From Murdochiella massiliensis (lineage in GTDB: Bacteria > Bacillota > Clostridia > Tissierellales > Peptoniphilaceae): a stretch of DNA of 64,000 nucleotides. Shown in pieces: positions 28,808 through 36,786 of the stretch. The position numbers and the translations under genes are program-made. Under the pieces are notes generated by a model. The model was not told the origin of the DNA and ran no database searches. It saw nothing but the letters and a program-made list of their open reading frames with translations. The stretch lies in contig NZ_FIZW01000002.1 of assembly GCF_900059565.1 (NCBI RefSeq), forward strand, positions 186,001 through 250,000. Reading direction: 5' to 3'. Each line of letters starts with the position of its first letter. The first letter of the stretch is position 1.

Positions 28808-30517
28808 TTAGCGACCATAAAGCACATTGAGTGCGCGCAGTCTCTTCGTTATTTCCGGATCGGCATAGTCGCGCAAAAGACGCCACTTCCAGTTTCCGCC
28901 AAGCGTTCCGGGAAGATTCGTGCGCGTGCGTTCATCCGTCCACAGAATATCCTGCATTTGCAAAACGCACAAATCCGCTACGGTTGAAATGGCCCCGCGA
29001 AGTAGCCCCCAACGCACACCTTCCGAGTCATGAAGAGCAAAATAGTCTCCCACCAAACATCGAATATGCGGATCCAAATGCTCCCACCAAGTTCTAAGCG
29101 GTTCTGTATCATGTGTACCCGAATAAATACTGGTGTGACGATCAAAGCGATGCGGTAAATAATCCGAATCGCTTCCTCCTCCAAAAGCGAATTGCAAAGG
29201 CTTCATACCGGGAAAGCCTGTCTTTTCTCTTAATGTGATGACTTCGGGAGAAAGCACGCCCAAATCCTCCACTAAAATGGGCAAAGGCCCCAGTTCACGC
29301 TGTAACGTAAGGAAAAGCGAAAGGCCCGGCCCCGGTTCCCAATGGCCATATCGGGCTGTCTCATCCTCCGCCGGGACAGTCCAATAATGCGCAAAGCCGA
29401 TAAAATGATCCAGACGGAGAACATCATACAGGTTGAGATTGGCACGGAAGCGCCGCACCCAGAAGGCATAGTTGCGCTCCGCTATCACATTCCAACGATA
29501 CAAGGGATTTCCCCAGCGCTGTCCGTCCGCCGTAAAGGCATCCGGTGGCGCACCGGCCACCATCGTCGGGTTTCCGGATTCGTCCAGATAGAATTCGTCA
29601 CGTTTTGCCCAGACATCGGCGGAATCATGAGCGATATAGATCGGCATATCGCCGATAAAAAGCAATCCCTTTTCATGAGCATAGTCCTTAAGGGCGCGCC
29701 ACTGCCGGAAAAAATGATACTGTAAAAATATCTGAAACAGCAAATCTTCCTCATGCTCTGCGCGAAAAGCAGCAAGCGCAGCGGTATCCCGATCACGATA
29801 TTCCGGAGCCCACTCCGTCCATTGCACATCAAAGTGCTCCGCTTTTAACGCCTGAAACAGAGCGTATTCTTCAATCCAATCCGCATTTTCTGCGCGAAAA
29901 TGCGCAAGGGTTTCGCACGTTCCCCGATCTCCTTCAAGAAAAGAATACCCGAATATTGTCGTTGTTTCATCGGTGGCAAGAGGCTGTTTCCCGACAGCAC
30001 GCTCGAAGGCTCGGCGAAGAAGACGATAACGCTGATTGTAGAGCAGCGAATAATTGACGTATTCTTCCTCCTCACCGAAGGGAATCGCTTCCAGTTCCTC
30101 ACTCTCCAGCAAGCCGTCGGCACAAAGATATTCGAGGTCAATAAAATACGGATTTCCCGCTACCGTCGAAAAACTTTGATAGGGAGAATCCCCGTAGCTT
30201 GTCGGTCCAAGCGGAAGGATTTGCCAGTAACGCATTCCCGCCTCGTGCAAAAAATCACAAAAGCGATACGCTTCAGCGCCGAAGGTCCCGATACCATATT
30301 TCGAGGGGAGTGAAAAAATAGGCAGGATAATTCCCGTTCCACGCGGAAAGGAAACCACGGATAGTTCAGGATGGGCGGCGATATGCTCTTCCTTATCATT
30401 TCGACTTGCTGTCCAATGGGCATAGGCTTCCTTGTCGCTTCCCCACTCCGTCAAAGAAGAGACGCCGCTATGCGGCGTCTGCGACATGGACAACGTTGAA
30501 TCGTTGGTATAGTCCAT
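28808..30517 (-). CDS. malQ: 4-alpha-glucanotransferase MalQ (GH77)
   Basis: Amylomaltase, 569 aa, disproportionates maltodextrins in the cytoplasm. The GH77 triad is visible: nucleophile Asp in RLDHFIGF, acid/base Glu in VEDLGVL and stabilising Asp in SGTHDTEPL. The catalytic core begins around residue 58 (RGTGIILPIFSLPSKYGIG), so there is an N-terminal extension of about 55 residues over ordinary bacterial MalQ (about 500 aa), Ser/Thr- and Glu-rich and unlike a signal peptide. ATG 30517 has AGAGG six nucleotides upstream; ATG 30541 would overlap the ATPase stop as ATGA but lacks a ribosome-binding site. It processes sugars taken up by the adjacent ABC transporter. Confidence 0.93.
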   Translation of the reverse strand: MDYTNDSTLSMSQTPHSGVSSLTEWGSDKEAYAHWTASRNDKEEHIAAHPELSVVSFPRGTGIILPIFSLPSKYGIGTFGAEAYRFCDFLHEAGMRYWQILPLGPTSYGDSPYQSFSTVAGNPYFIDLEYLCADGLLESEELEAIPFGEEEEYVNYSLLYNQRYRLLRRAFERAVGKQPLATDETTTIFGYSFLEGDRGTCETLAHFRAENADWIEEYALFQALKAEHFDVQWTEWAPEYRDRDTAALAAFRAEHEEDLLFQIFLQYHFFRQWRALKDYAHEKGLLFIGDMPIYIAHDSADVWAKRDEFYLDESGNPTMVAGAPPDAFTADGQRWGNPLYRWNVIAERNYAFWVRRFRANLNLYDVLRLDHFIGFAHYWTVPAEDETARYGHWEPGPGLSLFLTLQRELGPLPILVEDLGVLSPEVITLREKTGFPGMKPLQFAFGGGSDSDYLPHRFDRHTSIYSGTHDTEPLRTWWEHLDPHIRCLVGDYFALHDSEGVRWGLLRGAISTVADLCVLQMQDILWTDERTRTNLPGTLGGNWKWRLLRDYADPEITKRLRALNVLYGR

Positions 30518-30537
30518 TTTTTCCTCTCTTCTTCCTG

Positions 30538-31623
30538 TCATATACGTTTCTTCGTTTCGCCATCAAAATAATGCATAGCTTCATTATCAAAGGCAAACTC
30601 CTCCGCCTGCCCTTGCACAAAATGGTAATGACCGGGCATAGTCATCACAAGGTCTTTTCCACTGGGCAGCTTAACGAACAGAGACTGTTCTTTGCCTAAG
30701 TTTTCAATGACGTCCACATGGAAGGCCACGCGATTTTTTTCGGATGTTTCTTTGTTCAGGAAGCGCTCGGAACGAATACCGGCAATGACCTTTTTTCCCT
30801 CGTACATTTTGAGACGGGATGCATCTGCAGCGGAAGGTTCAATGCGTACTTCATCATTTTCCGTACAGAACACGCCATTAACCATTTTCCCTTCCAGAAG
30901 GTTCATCGTTGGTGAACCGATAAATTGCGCCACGAACGTATTGGCCGGCGTATTGTAAAACTCATCCGGAGAACCGTCCTGTTGAATCTGCCCTTTATCC
31001 AGAAGAATGATCTTGGTCGCCATCGTCATCGCTTCCGTCTGATCATGCGTAACGTAGATGGTTGTGGTTTTCATCTGTTGGTGAATGCGCACCAGCTCGA
31101 TGCGCATATGTTCACGAAGCTTTGCATCTAAGTTGGATAGTGGTTCATCCATCAAGAAAATTCCAGGATTACGGACAATGGCGCGTCCGAGGGCTACGCG
31201 CTGACGCTGACCGCCGGAAATATCCGATGGACGTGAATAGAGGTAATCCTCAATCTGTAAAAGCTTTGCCGCATCTTTTACGCGCTTATCAATGATCCCC
31301 TTTCGCTCTTTGCGCATTTTTAGCGAAAACGCCATGTTATCGTACACCGTCATGTGCGGATAAAGCGCATAACTTTGGAAAACCATGGCAATGTCGCGAT
31401 CCTTAGGAGGTACTTGATTGACCACACGATCACCGAAAATCAATTCTCCCTCGGTTATGGAGTTTAACCCGGCAATCATGCGCAGCAGTGTACTTTTTCC
31501 GCATCCGGACGGTCCTAAAATGACACAGAAATCGCGGCTCTTAATTTCCAGATTGATGTGACGAAGTGTAAATTCTTCTCGTCCTTCATACTTTTTACCG
31601 ATGTTCTTCATTAATACCTGCAT
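30538..31623 (-). CDS. Sugar ABC transporter ATPase (MalK/MsmK/UgpC family)
   Basis: CUT1-type ATPase, 361 aa. Walker A GPSGCGKST (about 37-45), Q-loop, signature SGGQRQRVALGRA, Walker B FLMDEPLSNLD and H-loop VTHDQ are all present, followed by the TOBE regulatory domain from about residue 235. It powers the MalF/MalG-like permeases encoded immediately upstream, and because such ATPases serve several sugar importers it may also drive others. Four base pairs after malG. Confidence 0.95.
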   Translation of the reverse strand: MQVLMKNIGKKYEGREEFTLRHINLEIKSRDFCVILGPSGCGKSTLLRMIAGLNSITEGELIFGDRVVNQVPPKDRDIAMVFQSYALYPHMTVYDNMAFSLKMRKERKGIIDKRVKDAAKLLQIEDYLYSRPSDISGGQRQRVALGRAIVRNPGIFLMDEPLSNLDAKLREHMRIELVRIHQQMKTTTIYVTHDQTEAMTMATKIILLDKGQIQQDGSPDEFYNTPANTFVAQFIGSPTMNLLEGKMVNGVFCTENDEVRIEPSAADASRLKMYEGKKVIAGIRSERFLNKETSEKNRVAFHVDVIENLGKEQSLFVKLPSGKDLVMTMPGHYHFVQGQAEEFAFDNEAMHYFDGETKKRI

Positions 31624-31627
31624 CGCA

Positions 31628-32518
31628 TTATCCTTTCACCGAACCGGAAGAAAGTCCGGATACCAATTGTTTTTGAAGCATGATAAATAACGTGACAATG
31701 GGCAGTGCCGTCAGCAGTCCGCCGGCAGCAAAAAGGGGCTGGCGCATTGTCCGTGTATCGTCAATCAAAGTCTGTAAGCCCGTAGCCAGGGTGTATTCTG
31801 ATGGGCTTGTCAACAACACCTTAGGCAACATGTAGTCCGTAAATGGTGCGATAAACGCCCACAAGGCGATAATGGCAAGCATCGGACGGACAATCGGTGT
31901 GATAATCATGCGGAATACCTGGAAATTGGAGCATCCGTCCATACGGGCAGCCTCATCCAACTCCGTGGAAATGGAATCGATATAGCCCTTCATGATCAGC
32001 GTATTGTTTGCGATGCCGCCTGCTGAATAAATGAGCACCAACATCATCTGTCTGGTAAACGGCGGAATGACACCGGAAATAATCTGATGCATGGTAAAGT
32101 AGGCTGTAATTCCTGCAAACGTCGGAATCACCTGGATAAGTAGAATGGTCAAAAGCGACCCCCTCTTAAACTTAAAGCGAAAACGAGAATAGGCATATCC
32201 GGTAAAAGCGACTACCAGCGTTTGAATGATGGCGGATGCTACGCCGATAAAAACCGTATTTTTTAACCAGGAAAGATACTGCGTATCCTGAAACAGGTCG
32301 CGGAAATTATTCAGCGAAAACTCATATCTTCCGTTTAAGATAAGGTATTTCCCCTGCGCGCCATTAAACGAAGAAACGATGATCTGCAAGATCGGCCAAA
32401 GCACGATAAATGTCCATAGCGCTAATACGACGTATGTGACACCCACACCGACACGACCAATCGGCGTTAATGGCTGCTGGTCCTTCAAATAAAAATTCTG
32501 TCCTTTTTTCTTACGCAT
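31628..32518 (-). CDS. Maltodextrin ABC transporter permease, MalG-like
   Basis: Second CUT1 permease subunit, 296 aa, six membrane helices. The cytosolic coupling loop is the EAA motif ELDEAARMDGCSNFQVFRMIITP (split here into ELDEAARMDG and CSNFQVF). It ends SSGSVKG, the typical MalG end. I start at ATG 32518; the longer open frame overlapping malF lacks support. Four nucleotides after malF. Confidence 0.92.
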   Translation of the reverse strand: MRKKKGQNFYLKDQQPLTPIGRVGVGVTYVVLALWTFIVLWPILQIIVSSFNGAQGKYLILNGRYEFSLNNFRDLFQDTQYLSWLKNTVFIGVASAIIQTLVVAFTGYAYSRFRFKFKRGSLLTILLIQVIPTFAGITAYFTMHQIISGVIPPFTRQMMLVLIYSAGGIANNTLIMKGYIDSISTELDEAARMDGCSNFQVFRMIITPIVRPMLAIIALWAFIAPFTDYMLPKVLLTSPSEYTLATGLQTLIDDTRTMRQPLFAAGGLLTALPIVTLFIMLQKQLVSGLSSGSVKG

Positions 32519-32522
32519 AACG

Positions 32523-34568
32523 TTATCCCTCCCGGAAAGCCGAAGTACGGCGATATCCGATAAAAGCCACCACAATGAGTACGATGGAAATGAGAATGGA
32601 AATGGCAGCGCCAAAGGCTTGATACTCATTTTCCATGGTCAGCTTGAAAATGTAGGAGATGAGAAGATCACTGGTTCCGGCAAGATTTCCGTACTTGGTC
32701 GGATTGAACGGTCCCCCTCCGTTAAAGAGCTGGATAATGGTGTAGTTATTAAAGTTAAACGTGTATTGTCCAACAAGGATCGGTGCGGTCTGAAACAACA
32801 GCATCGGCAGGGTGATGCGATGAAACTGCTGCCAGGCATTTGCACCGTCCATTTCTGCTGCCTCATATAAATCAGCCGGAATAGATTGTAAAACACCGGT
32901 AGCCAGCAAAAAGATATAAGCGTTTCCGCACCATCCCTGAATGAAAATCAAGGCGGCACGCGTCAAATTTGCATCGTTCTTGACGTTTACCGTATGTCCT
33001 GCCACAGAAGACAATACCTCCGTCAAATAGCCATCCGGCGCCAACATAATGGAAAAGAACATAATGGTGATGAACGCAGGAACTGCCCAAGGCAAAATAT
33101 AAACCGTACGGAAGAAGCGTTTACCGCGAATATGTTTTCCGTTAACCAAAATAGCTAATCCCATACCGATCGCAATCGCCAAGGTAGTTGCACCAAGCGT
33201 CCATATTACTGTCCAGCCTAAGATTCGCCAGAAGAGCGAACCCTGCAAGCCTTGCGCACGGAGGATCGTCATATAATTATCCAAACCGATCCAGCTGAAT
33301 TTGGACTGATGGTCGGGGTCCATGCCTGTGAAGGAGAGAAGCACTGCCGTAATTATGGGGATGAGTGTGATAAATAAGATCAACAATACAGCGGGAATAT
33401 TGACGAAATACGGAAATCCCTTTTCATTGATTTCCCGCTTCGTTTCAAACCACTGATTCGGACGTATGCCCAGCATCTCGTCTTTTTCCACTTTTCGTGC
33501 ATCCACAAAAGCAACGCCTATCAAAATGAGGGATAAAAAAACGAGAACAAGGGAGACGATGCCTTCTATCATAAAGATAAGCGATCGGTCTACACGAGCA
33601 CCATTTTTCGCAAGCGTAAACAGTCCCATCAGCCCTTCTCCCTGATAATTGCCAAAGCCCAACGCATACGGGACAGCAATCAGATAGATAAAGAGTACGA
33701 TAAGAAGACAATACGCGCCTTTCTTTTTTTGTCCGTTGAGAATTTGGCCAAGGCCCGGAACGGGCAAAGAAAACAAGCAACGCCACAACGAATTTTTCAT
33801 TGTCTCCGCCGGTACACTGCGACGAATGGCAGAGATTTCCTCATTTAATGTGGCTTCCTGTTGACGGTTGTCATTGCGTAAATGATGTTTGATGTTGTGA
33901 ATCAAATCATCATGATATTTTTGCGGCGCATAATATTGCTTAAGGGCAATATCTTGTTGATATTCATTTTTAGCAATTTTTACCGCATTGTCGTATGCTT
34001 TTCGGGAAATTAACCCTTCATGCAGAGAATTTTTTAACTCCTGCACACGCGCATCAAACTGCTTCTTTCTTTCTTCTTTATACTGCGCTTCTTCCGTTTG
34101 ATACGCAGCTGCTTTTTCGGTATCGACCTTTTGCTGATTGGCATATTCCAAATCCAGCAAAAGAAGACGATACGAGGTAATCATCGCCGGCAACAGCTCC
34201 ACTTTCTTTTCTGCCGTGCGGTAAGCAAGTTCCGCATCGTAGCACAAATCCACGTATGGAGCATAGAATTCCGCCATTTTTTCCGCGCGGAAAAGGGTGA
34301 TCAGATATTGTCTTACTTTAGGATCCTTATCATCAATCTGCGCTTGGGCTTGCGGTTCTTCTGCCTTGAGCGTTGCGAGAAATGTCTTTTCCGCCTGTTC
34401 ATATTCGCGTAATGCGATAAGATAAGGATGAGTATCTTTTTGTGCTTTCAGACGACGAACGGTATCGGTATCCCCCGCATTTTGTGCAACAGCGAGTTCC
34501 CGCAGATATTCATTTTTCCGCGGATATTCTCTCCCGATTCGATCCGTCAGCATCACGGGATAATTCAT
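32523..34568 (-). CDS. MalF-like permease with a 260-residue coiled-coil N-terminal extension
   Basis: First CUT1 permease subunit, 681 aa, against about 430-500 for Firmicutes MalF. Residues 1-262 are soluble, Lys/Glu/Gln-rich and helical (several heptad-like runs), and include a SHOCT-like segment LKNSLHEGLISRKAYDNAVK at about 178-197. Residues 264-358 hold a PGLGQILNGQKKKGA element and two membrane helices, a module seen in many Firmicutes MalF. The transport core starts at about 385 and contains the EAA loop YEAAEMDGANAWQQFHRITLP (568-588). No frameshift or internal start explains the extension: no strong ribosome-binding site is seen near residue 256. The extension faces the cytosol and could regulate transport or bind a partner; its role is unknown. 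Confidence 0.9.
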   Translation of the reverse strand: MNYPVMLTDRIGREYPRKNEYLRELAVAQNAGDTDTVRRLKAQKDTHPYLIALREYEQAEKTFLATLKAEEPQAQAQIDDKDPKVRQYLITLFRAEKMAEFYAPYVDLCYDAELAYRTAEKKVELLPAMITSYRLLLLDLEYANQQKVDTEKAAAYQTEEAQYKEERKKQFDARVQELKNSLHEGLISRKAYDNAVKIAKNEYQQDIALKQYYAPQKYHDDLIHNIKHHLRNDNRQQEATLNEEISAIRRSVPAETMKNSLWRCLFSLPVPGLGQILNGQKKKGAYCLLIVLFIYLIAVPYALGFGNYQGEGLMGLFTLAKNGARVDRSLIFMIEGIVSLVLVFLSLILIGVAFVDARKVEKDEMLGIRPNQWFETKREINEKGFPYFVNIPAVLLILFITLIPIITAVLLSFTGMDPDHQSKFSWIGLDNYMTILRAQGLQGSLFWRILGWTVIWTLGATTLAIAIGMGLAILVNGKHIRGKRFFRTVYILPWAVPAFITIMFFSIMLAPDGYLTEVLSSVAGHTVNVKNDANLTRAALIFIQGWCGNAYIFLLATGVLQSIPADLYEAAEMDGANAWQQFHRITLPMLLFQTAPILVGQYTFNFNNYTIIQLFNGGGPFNPTKYGNLAGTSDLLISYIFKLTMENEYQAFGAAISILISIVLIVVAFIGYRRTSAFREG

Positions 34569-34613
34569 ATCGTTTCCCTTCTATTCGAACAGAAATCAGT
34601 GAATGCGCTATCT

Positions 34614-35048
34614 TTATCGCCGACTCTTACGCCGTGCCTTTTCTTCTATATCGGCATGAAGAATAAAAATTACCGATAAACAGAACAGTTCAACCCACCA
34701 AAACACATTGTTCCACTGAAAAAGCAGAATACGCATCACCAGCGTATAAAACAAAAGCAGTCCCCATACCCAATAGGCTAATTTCGTCAGTCCCATCTTG
34801 TGTACGGCAAAATAGAGATAAACGGCATACCCTGCAGGGATCAAAAGGGAAGAAAACATCTCTCCCGTGCGCATGGCGGTATAATCTCGCAACGTCAGCT
34901 GCGAAGAGATGCTGTCCCGCCACACTTCAAACAGCGCACGGTCTTTCGCCGTAAGCAACGCATAAAGACATATGAATAAAACATAGCATGCTACGGCAAT
35001 ATAGATGGCAAGCGTCTTTTGTTTTGAAGGATGCTTCAGTTGAAACAT
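34614..35048 (-). CDS. Small four-helix membrane protein in the maltodextrin operon
   Basis: 144 aa with four predicted membrane helices at about 13-34, 66-86, 88-110 and 114-132, and short basic termini (KHPSKQK; KARRKSRR). No family recognised. It lies between the binding-protein gene and malF, downstream of the terminator at 35079-35112, so it is made at the lower level of the permease genes. It could be an accessory subunit of the importer; no sequence motif proves that. Confidence 0.8.
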   Translation of the reverse strand: MFQLKHPSKQKTLAIYIAVACYVLFICLYALLTAKDRALFEVWRDSISSQLTLRDYTAMRTGEMFSSLLIPAGYAVYLYFAVHKMGLTKLAYWVWGLLLFYTLVMRILLFQWNNVFWWVELFCLSVIFILHADIEEKARRKSRR

Positions 35049-35078
35049 GTGTCCCTCTCATTCGAACGATAGCTTTGA

Positions 35079-35112
35079 GAAAAAGCGGAGATTTCTTGCA
35101 GAAACCTCCGCT
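35079..35112 (-). terminator. Intergenic terminator/attenuator after the binding-protein gene
   Basis: Minus-strand stem AGCGGAGgTTTCT / AGAAAtCTCCGCT (12 pairs and one G-T) with loop GCA and a following TTTTTC. It lies between the SBP stop and the next gene. Such hairpins in sugar importer operons typically lower expression of the membrane genes relative to the binding protein. Confidence 0.85.
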
Positions 35113-35149
35113 TTCGCTACGGTACATGAACGGGTTGCACCCCGAACAA

Positions 35150-36481
35150 TTATTTCTGCAAGTTGGTCATCATCGCGTCAAAGGAAGCCTTTAACTGTTT
35201 ATAAGCCTCTTCGGCGGACGAGGGCTTTTCAGCATTCCAGGAAAGGACTGCATTCTTCCATGTATCCCAAACCTGACCATACTCCTGGAAAAGTGGACGA
35301 GAAACGGCGTTCTGATAGGAATTAATCATGTTAACCACCGTCGCCTTCTCCGCATCGGTCAGTCCCGACGCCTCATATTTTTCTGCAGAAACCTGTTCCA
35401 TGACTTTTCCGGTTGCCTTGAAATAGTCCTCAAAGAATTCCGGATTCGCCAACTCCGCAATTAAAGCATTGCAGATTGCCATTTTGTTCGCATCTTCTTC
35501 ATTGCGAACGTTAATCGCATATCCCCAGCCGCCTTTCCAATGTGCCAGCGGCTTTCCGGCAATGGTTAAATTATCCAGCGCGCCCAATTCCAAATTCTCT
35601 TCACCGGCTGCTTTTGCAATGGTGTTGTAATCCCACGGACCGCCGAGACGGATGACGCCATTCTTTCCCGTTTCAAACTGTGTATCGGTATACGCATACC
35701 CAGCTTTATCATCAAACAGACTCGTATTATTATCGGCATTGCCTTTCCAATAGCCATATAACGCTTCGATTACCGCCTGTTTTTCTTTCGGAAGTTTCGC
35801 CCATTCCATCGTTAAATCTGAAGCAAAAGTTCCATCTTCTTTCTTCTCCAGCAATTCAATTCCTGCTGAGTTCAAAAGCGCGACACCATACCAAGCATCA
35901 AATGCGGGAACCTGTACTTGTGCCCAAGTCGCTTCTCCAATTTCTATAGGCTTTGTCAAATCGATATTTTGCGCTTTTGCATTTGCCTTTTGTTTGAAAG
36001 CAAGTAAGCACTCAATATTCATCGGGAAAGCAAAATACTCGTCATCAATCTTAAAGTTTCCGCCCAAGCCTTGATTGAATTCGGCAAAATCTTTCCATCC
36101 GCCTACAGTTTTGCACAGCCCTTCGGCATCAATCGCTGCCAGGTTTTCGCCTTCTACCATGCCGTAAAGGCGATCCGCCGGAATCGAAAATACGTCAGCG
36201 ACGTCTTCATTCTTCGGACCGGTCTTATCAATCACTTCAATGTGATCAAATGCGCCCTTTTCAATAATGGAAATCTCTACATCAGGATTGGCTTTTTTAA
36301 CACGTTCAATCGCTGCTTCGTAATAAGGTTTCCATCCCTCTTCCGCCTGAACAGTAATAGAGCCTTTAAGCCCACCGGTTTCTGGTTTCTCTTCTGTCTG
36401 TTTGCCCCCTCCTCCACATGCAACAAGGGACAGGGACATAGAGCCTGCCAGCAGTAAAGATAATGCCTTTTTCCAATTCAT
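35150..36481 (-). CDS. Maltodextrin ABC transporter substrate-binding lipoprotein (MalE-like)
   Basis: Extracellular solute-binding protein family 1, 443 aa. N-terminal signal MNWKKALSLLLAGSMSLSLVAC with lipobox LVAC and lipidated C22, followed by a glycine linker GGGG. The body contains the CUT1 binding-protein features (GKNGVIRLGGPWDYN, WGYAINVRNEEDANKM). ATG 36481 has GGAGG with five-base spacing; the long upstream open frame has no coding support. First gene of the operon SBP-membrane protein-malF-malG-ATPase-malQ. Processed by LspA, which is encoded in this window. Sugar specificity inferred from malQ; maltose/maltodextrin is likely. Confidence 0.93.
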   Translation of the reverse strand: MNWKKALSLLLAGSMSLSLVACGGGGKQTEEKPETGGLKGSITVQAEEGWKPYYEAAIERVKKANPDVEISIIEKGAFDHIEVIDKTGPKNEDVADVFSIPADRLYGMVEGENLAAIDAEGLCKTVGGWKDFAEFNQGLGGNFKIDDEYFAFPMNIECLLAFKQKANAKAQNIDLTKPIEIGEATWAQVQVPAFDAWYGVALLNSAGIELLEKKEDGTFASDLTMEWAKLPKEKQAVIEALYGYWKGNADNNTSLFDDKAGYAYTDTQFETGKNGVIRLGGPWDYNTIAKAAGEENLELGALDNLTIAGKPLAHWKGGWGYAINVRNEEDANKMAICNALIAELANPEFFEDYFKATGKVMEQVSAEKYEASGLTDAEKATVVNMINSYQNAVSRPLFQEYGQVWDTWKNAVLSWNAEKPSSAEEAYKQLKASFDAMMTNLQK

Positions 36482-36491
36482 AAATCCCTCC

Positions 36492-36505
36492 TGTAAACGT
36501 TTTTC
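36492..36505. promoter_or_regulatory. cre-like site in the mal operon leader
   Basis: TGTAAACGTTTTTC matches the cre consensus TGWAARCGYTWNCW at 12 of 14 positions. It lies just upstream of the SBP ribosome-binding site and about 30 bp downstream of the predicted -10, a typical roadblock position for CcpA. The window encodes a CcpA-like regulator (52654-53661) and HPr with Ser46. Confidence 0.5.
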
Positions 36506-36536
36506 TTTTGTCAAAAAAAGCAATTTGCTTTCTTCT

Positions 36537-36565
36537 ATTCTATCAGATAAAACTTGTTGTGGCAG
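36537..36565 (-). promoter_or_regulatory. Candidate promoter of the maltodextrin operon
   Basis: Minus-strand CTGCCA, 17 bp, TAGAAT. The -35 is imperfect (4 of 6), as expected for a regulated promoter. Spacer and -35 overlap the tandem repeat at 36544-36581. Confidence 0.5.
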
Positions 36566-36581
36566 ATAAAAAGTGTTGTGG
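36544..36581. repeat. Tandem 19-bp direct repeat over the mal promoter
   Basis: Two adjacent copies, CAGATAAAACTTGTTGTGG at 36544-36562 and CAGATAAAAAGTGTTGTGG at 36563-36581, identical at 17 of 19 positions. They cover the promoter spacer, the -35 and the region just upstream, spaced by about two helical turns, as expected for a pair of activator or repressor binding sites. The remaining gap sequence 36582-36728 shows nothing else I can name. Confidence 0.6.
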
Positions 36582-36728
36582 AAAATAATGGCATCAAACA
36601 ACCATCGTTCTTGCACACGATCTTTTACGCTTATCGATGAAACGGATCATACTCCCCATCGGATAGATGCAGAACAGCAAAAGTATCCACTGCGATCTTT
36701 TCCATGCCTTATATCGTCCCATTAAACA

Positions 36729-36757
36729 CAAAAAAGCGACCTTCCGGTCGCTTTTTT
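36729..36757 (-). terminator. Intrinsic terminator of greA-lysS (bidirectional shape)
   Basis: Stem GCGACC/GGTCGC with loop TTCC, flanked by A and T runs of seven and six. It lies about 30 bp beyond the lysS stop on the minus strand and insulates the mal operon. Confidence 0.9.
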
Positions 36758-36786
36758 AAATTCGCCATATAAAAACAGCTCGTATC

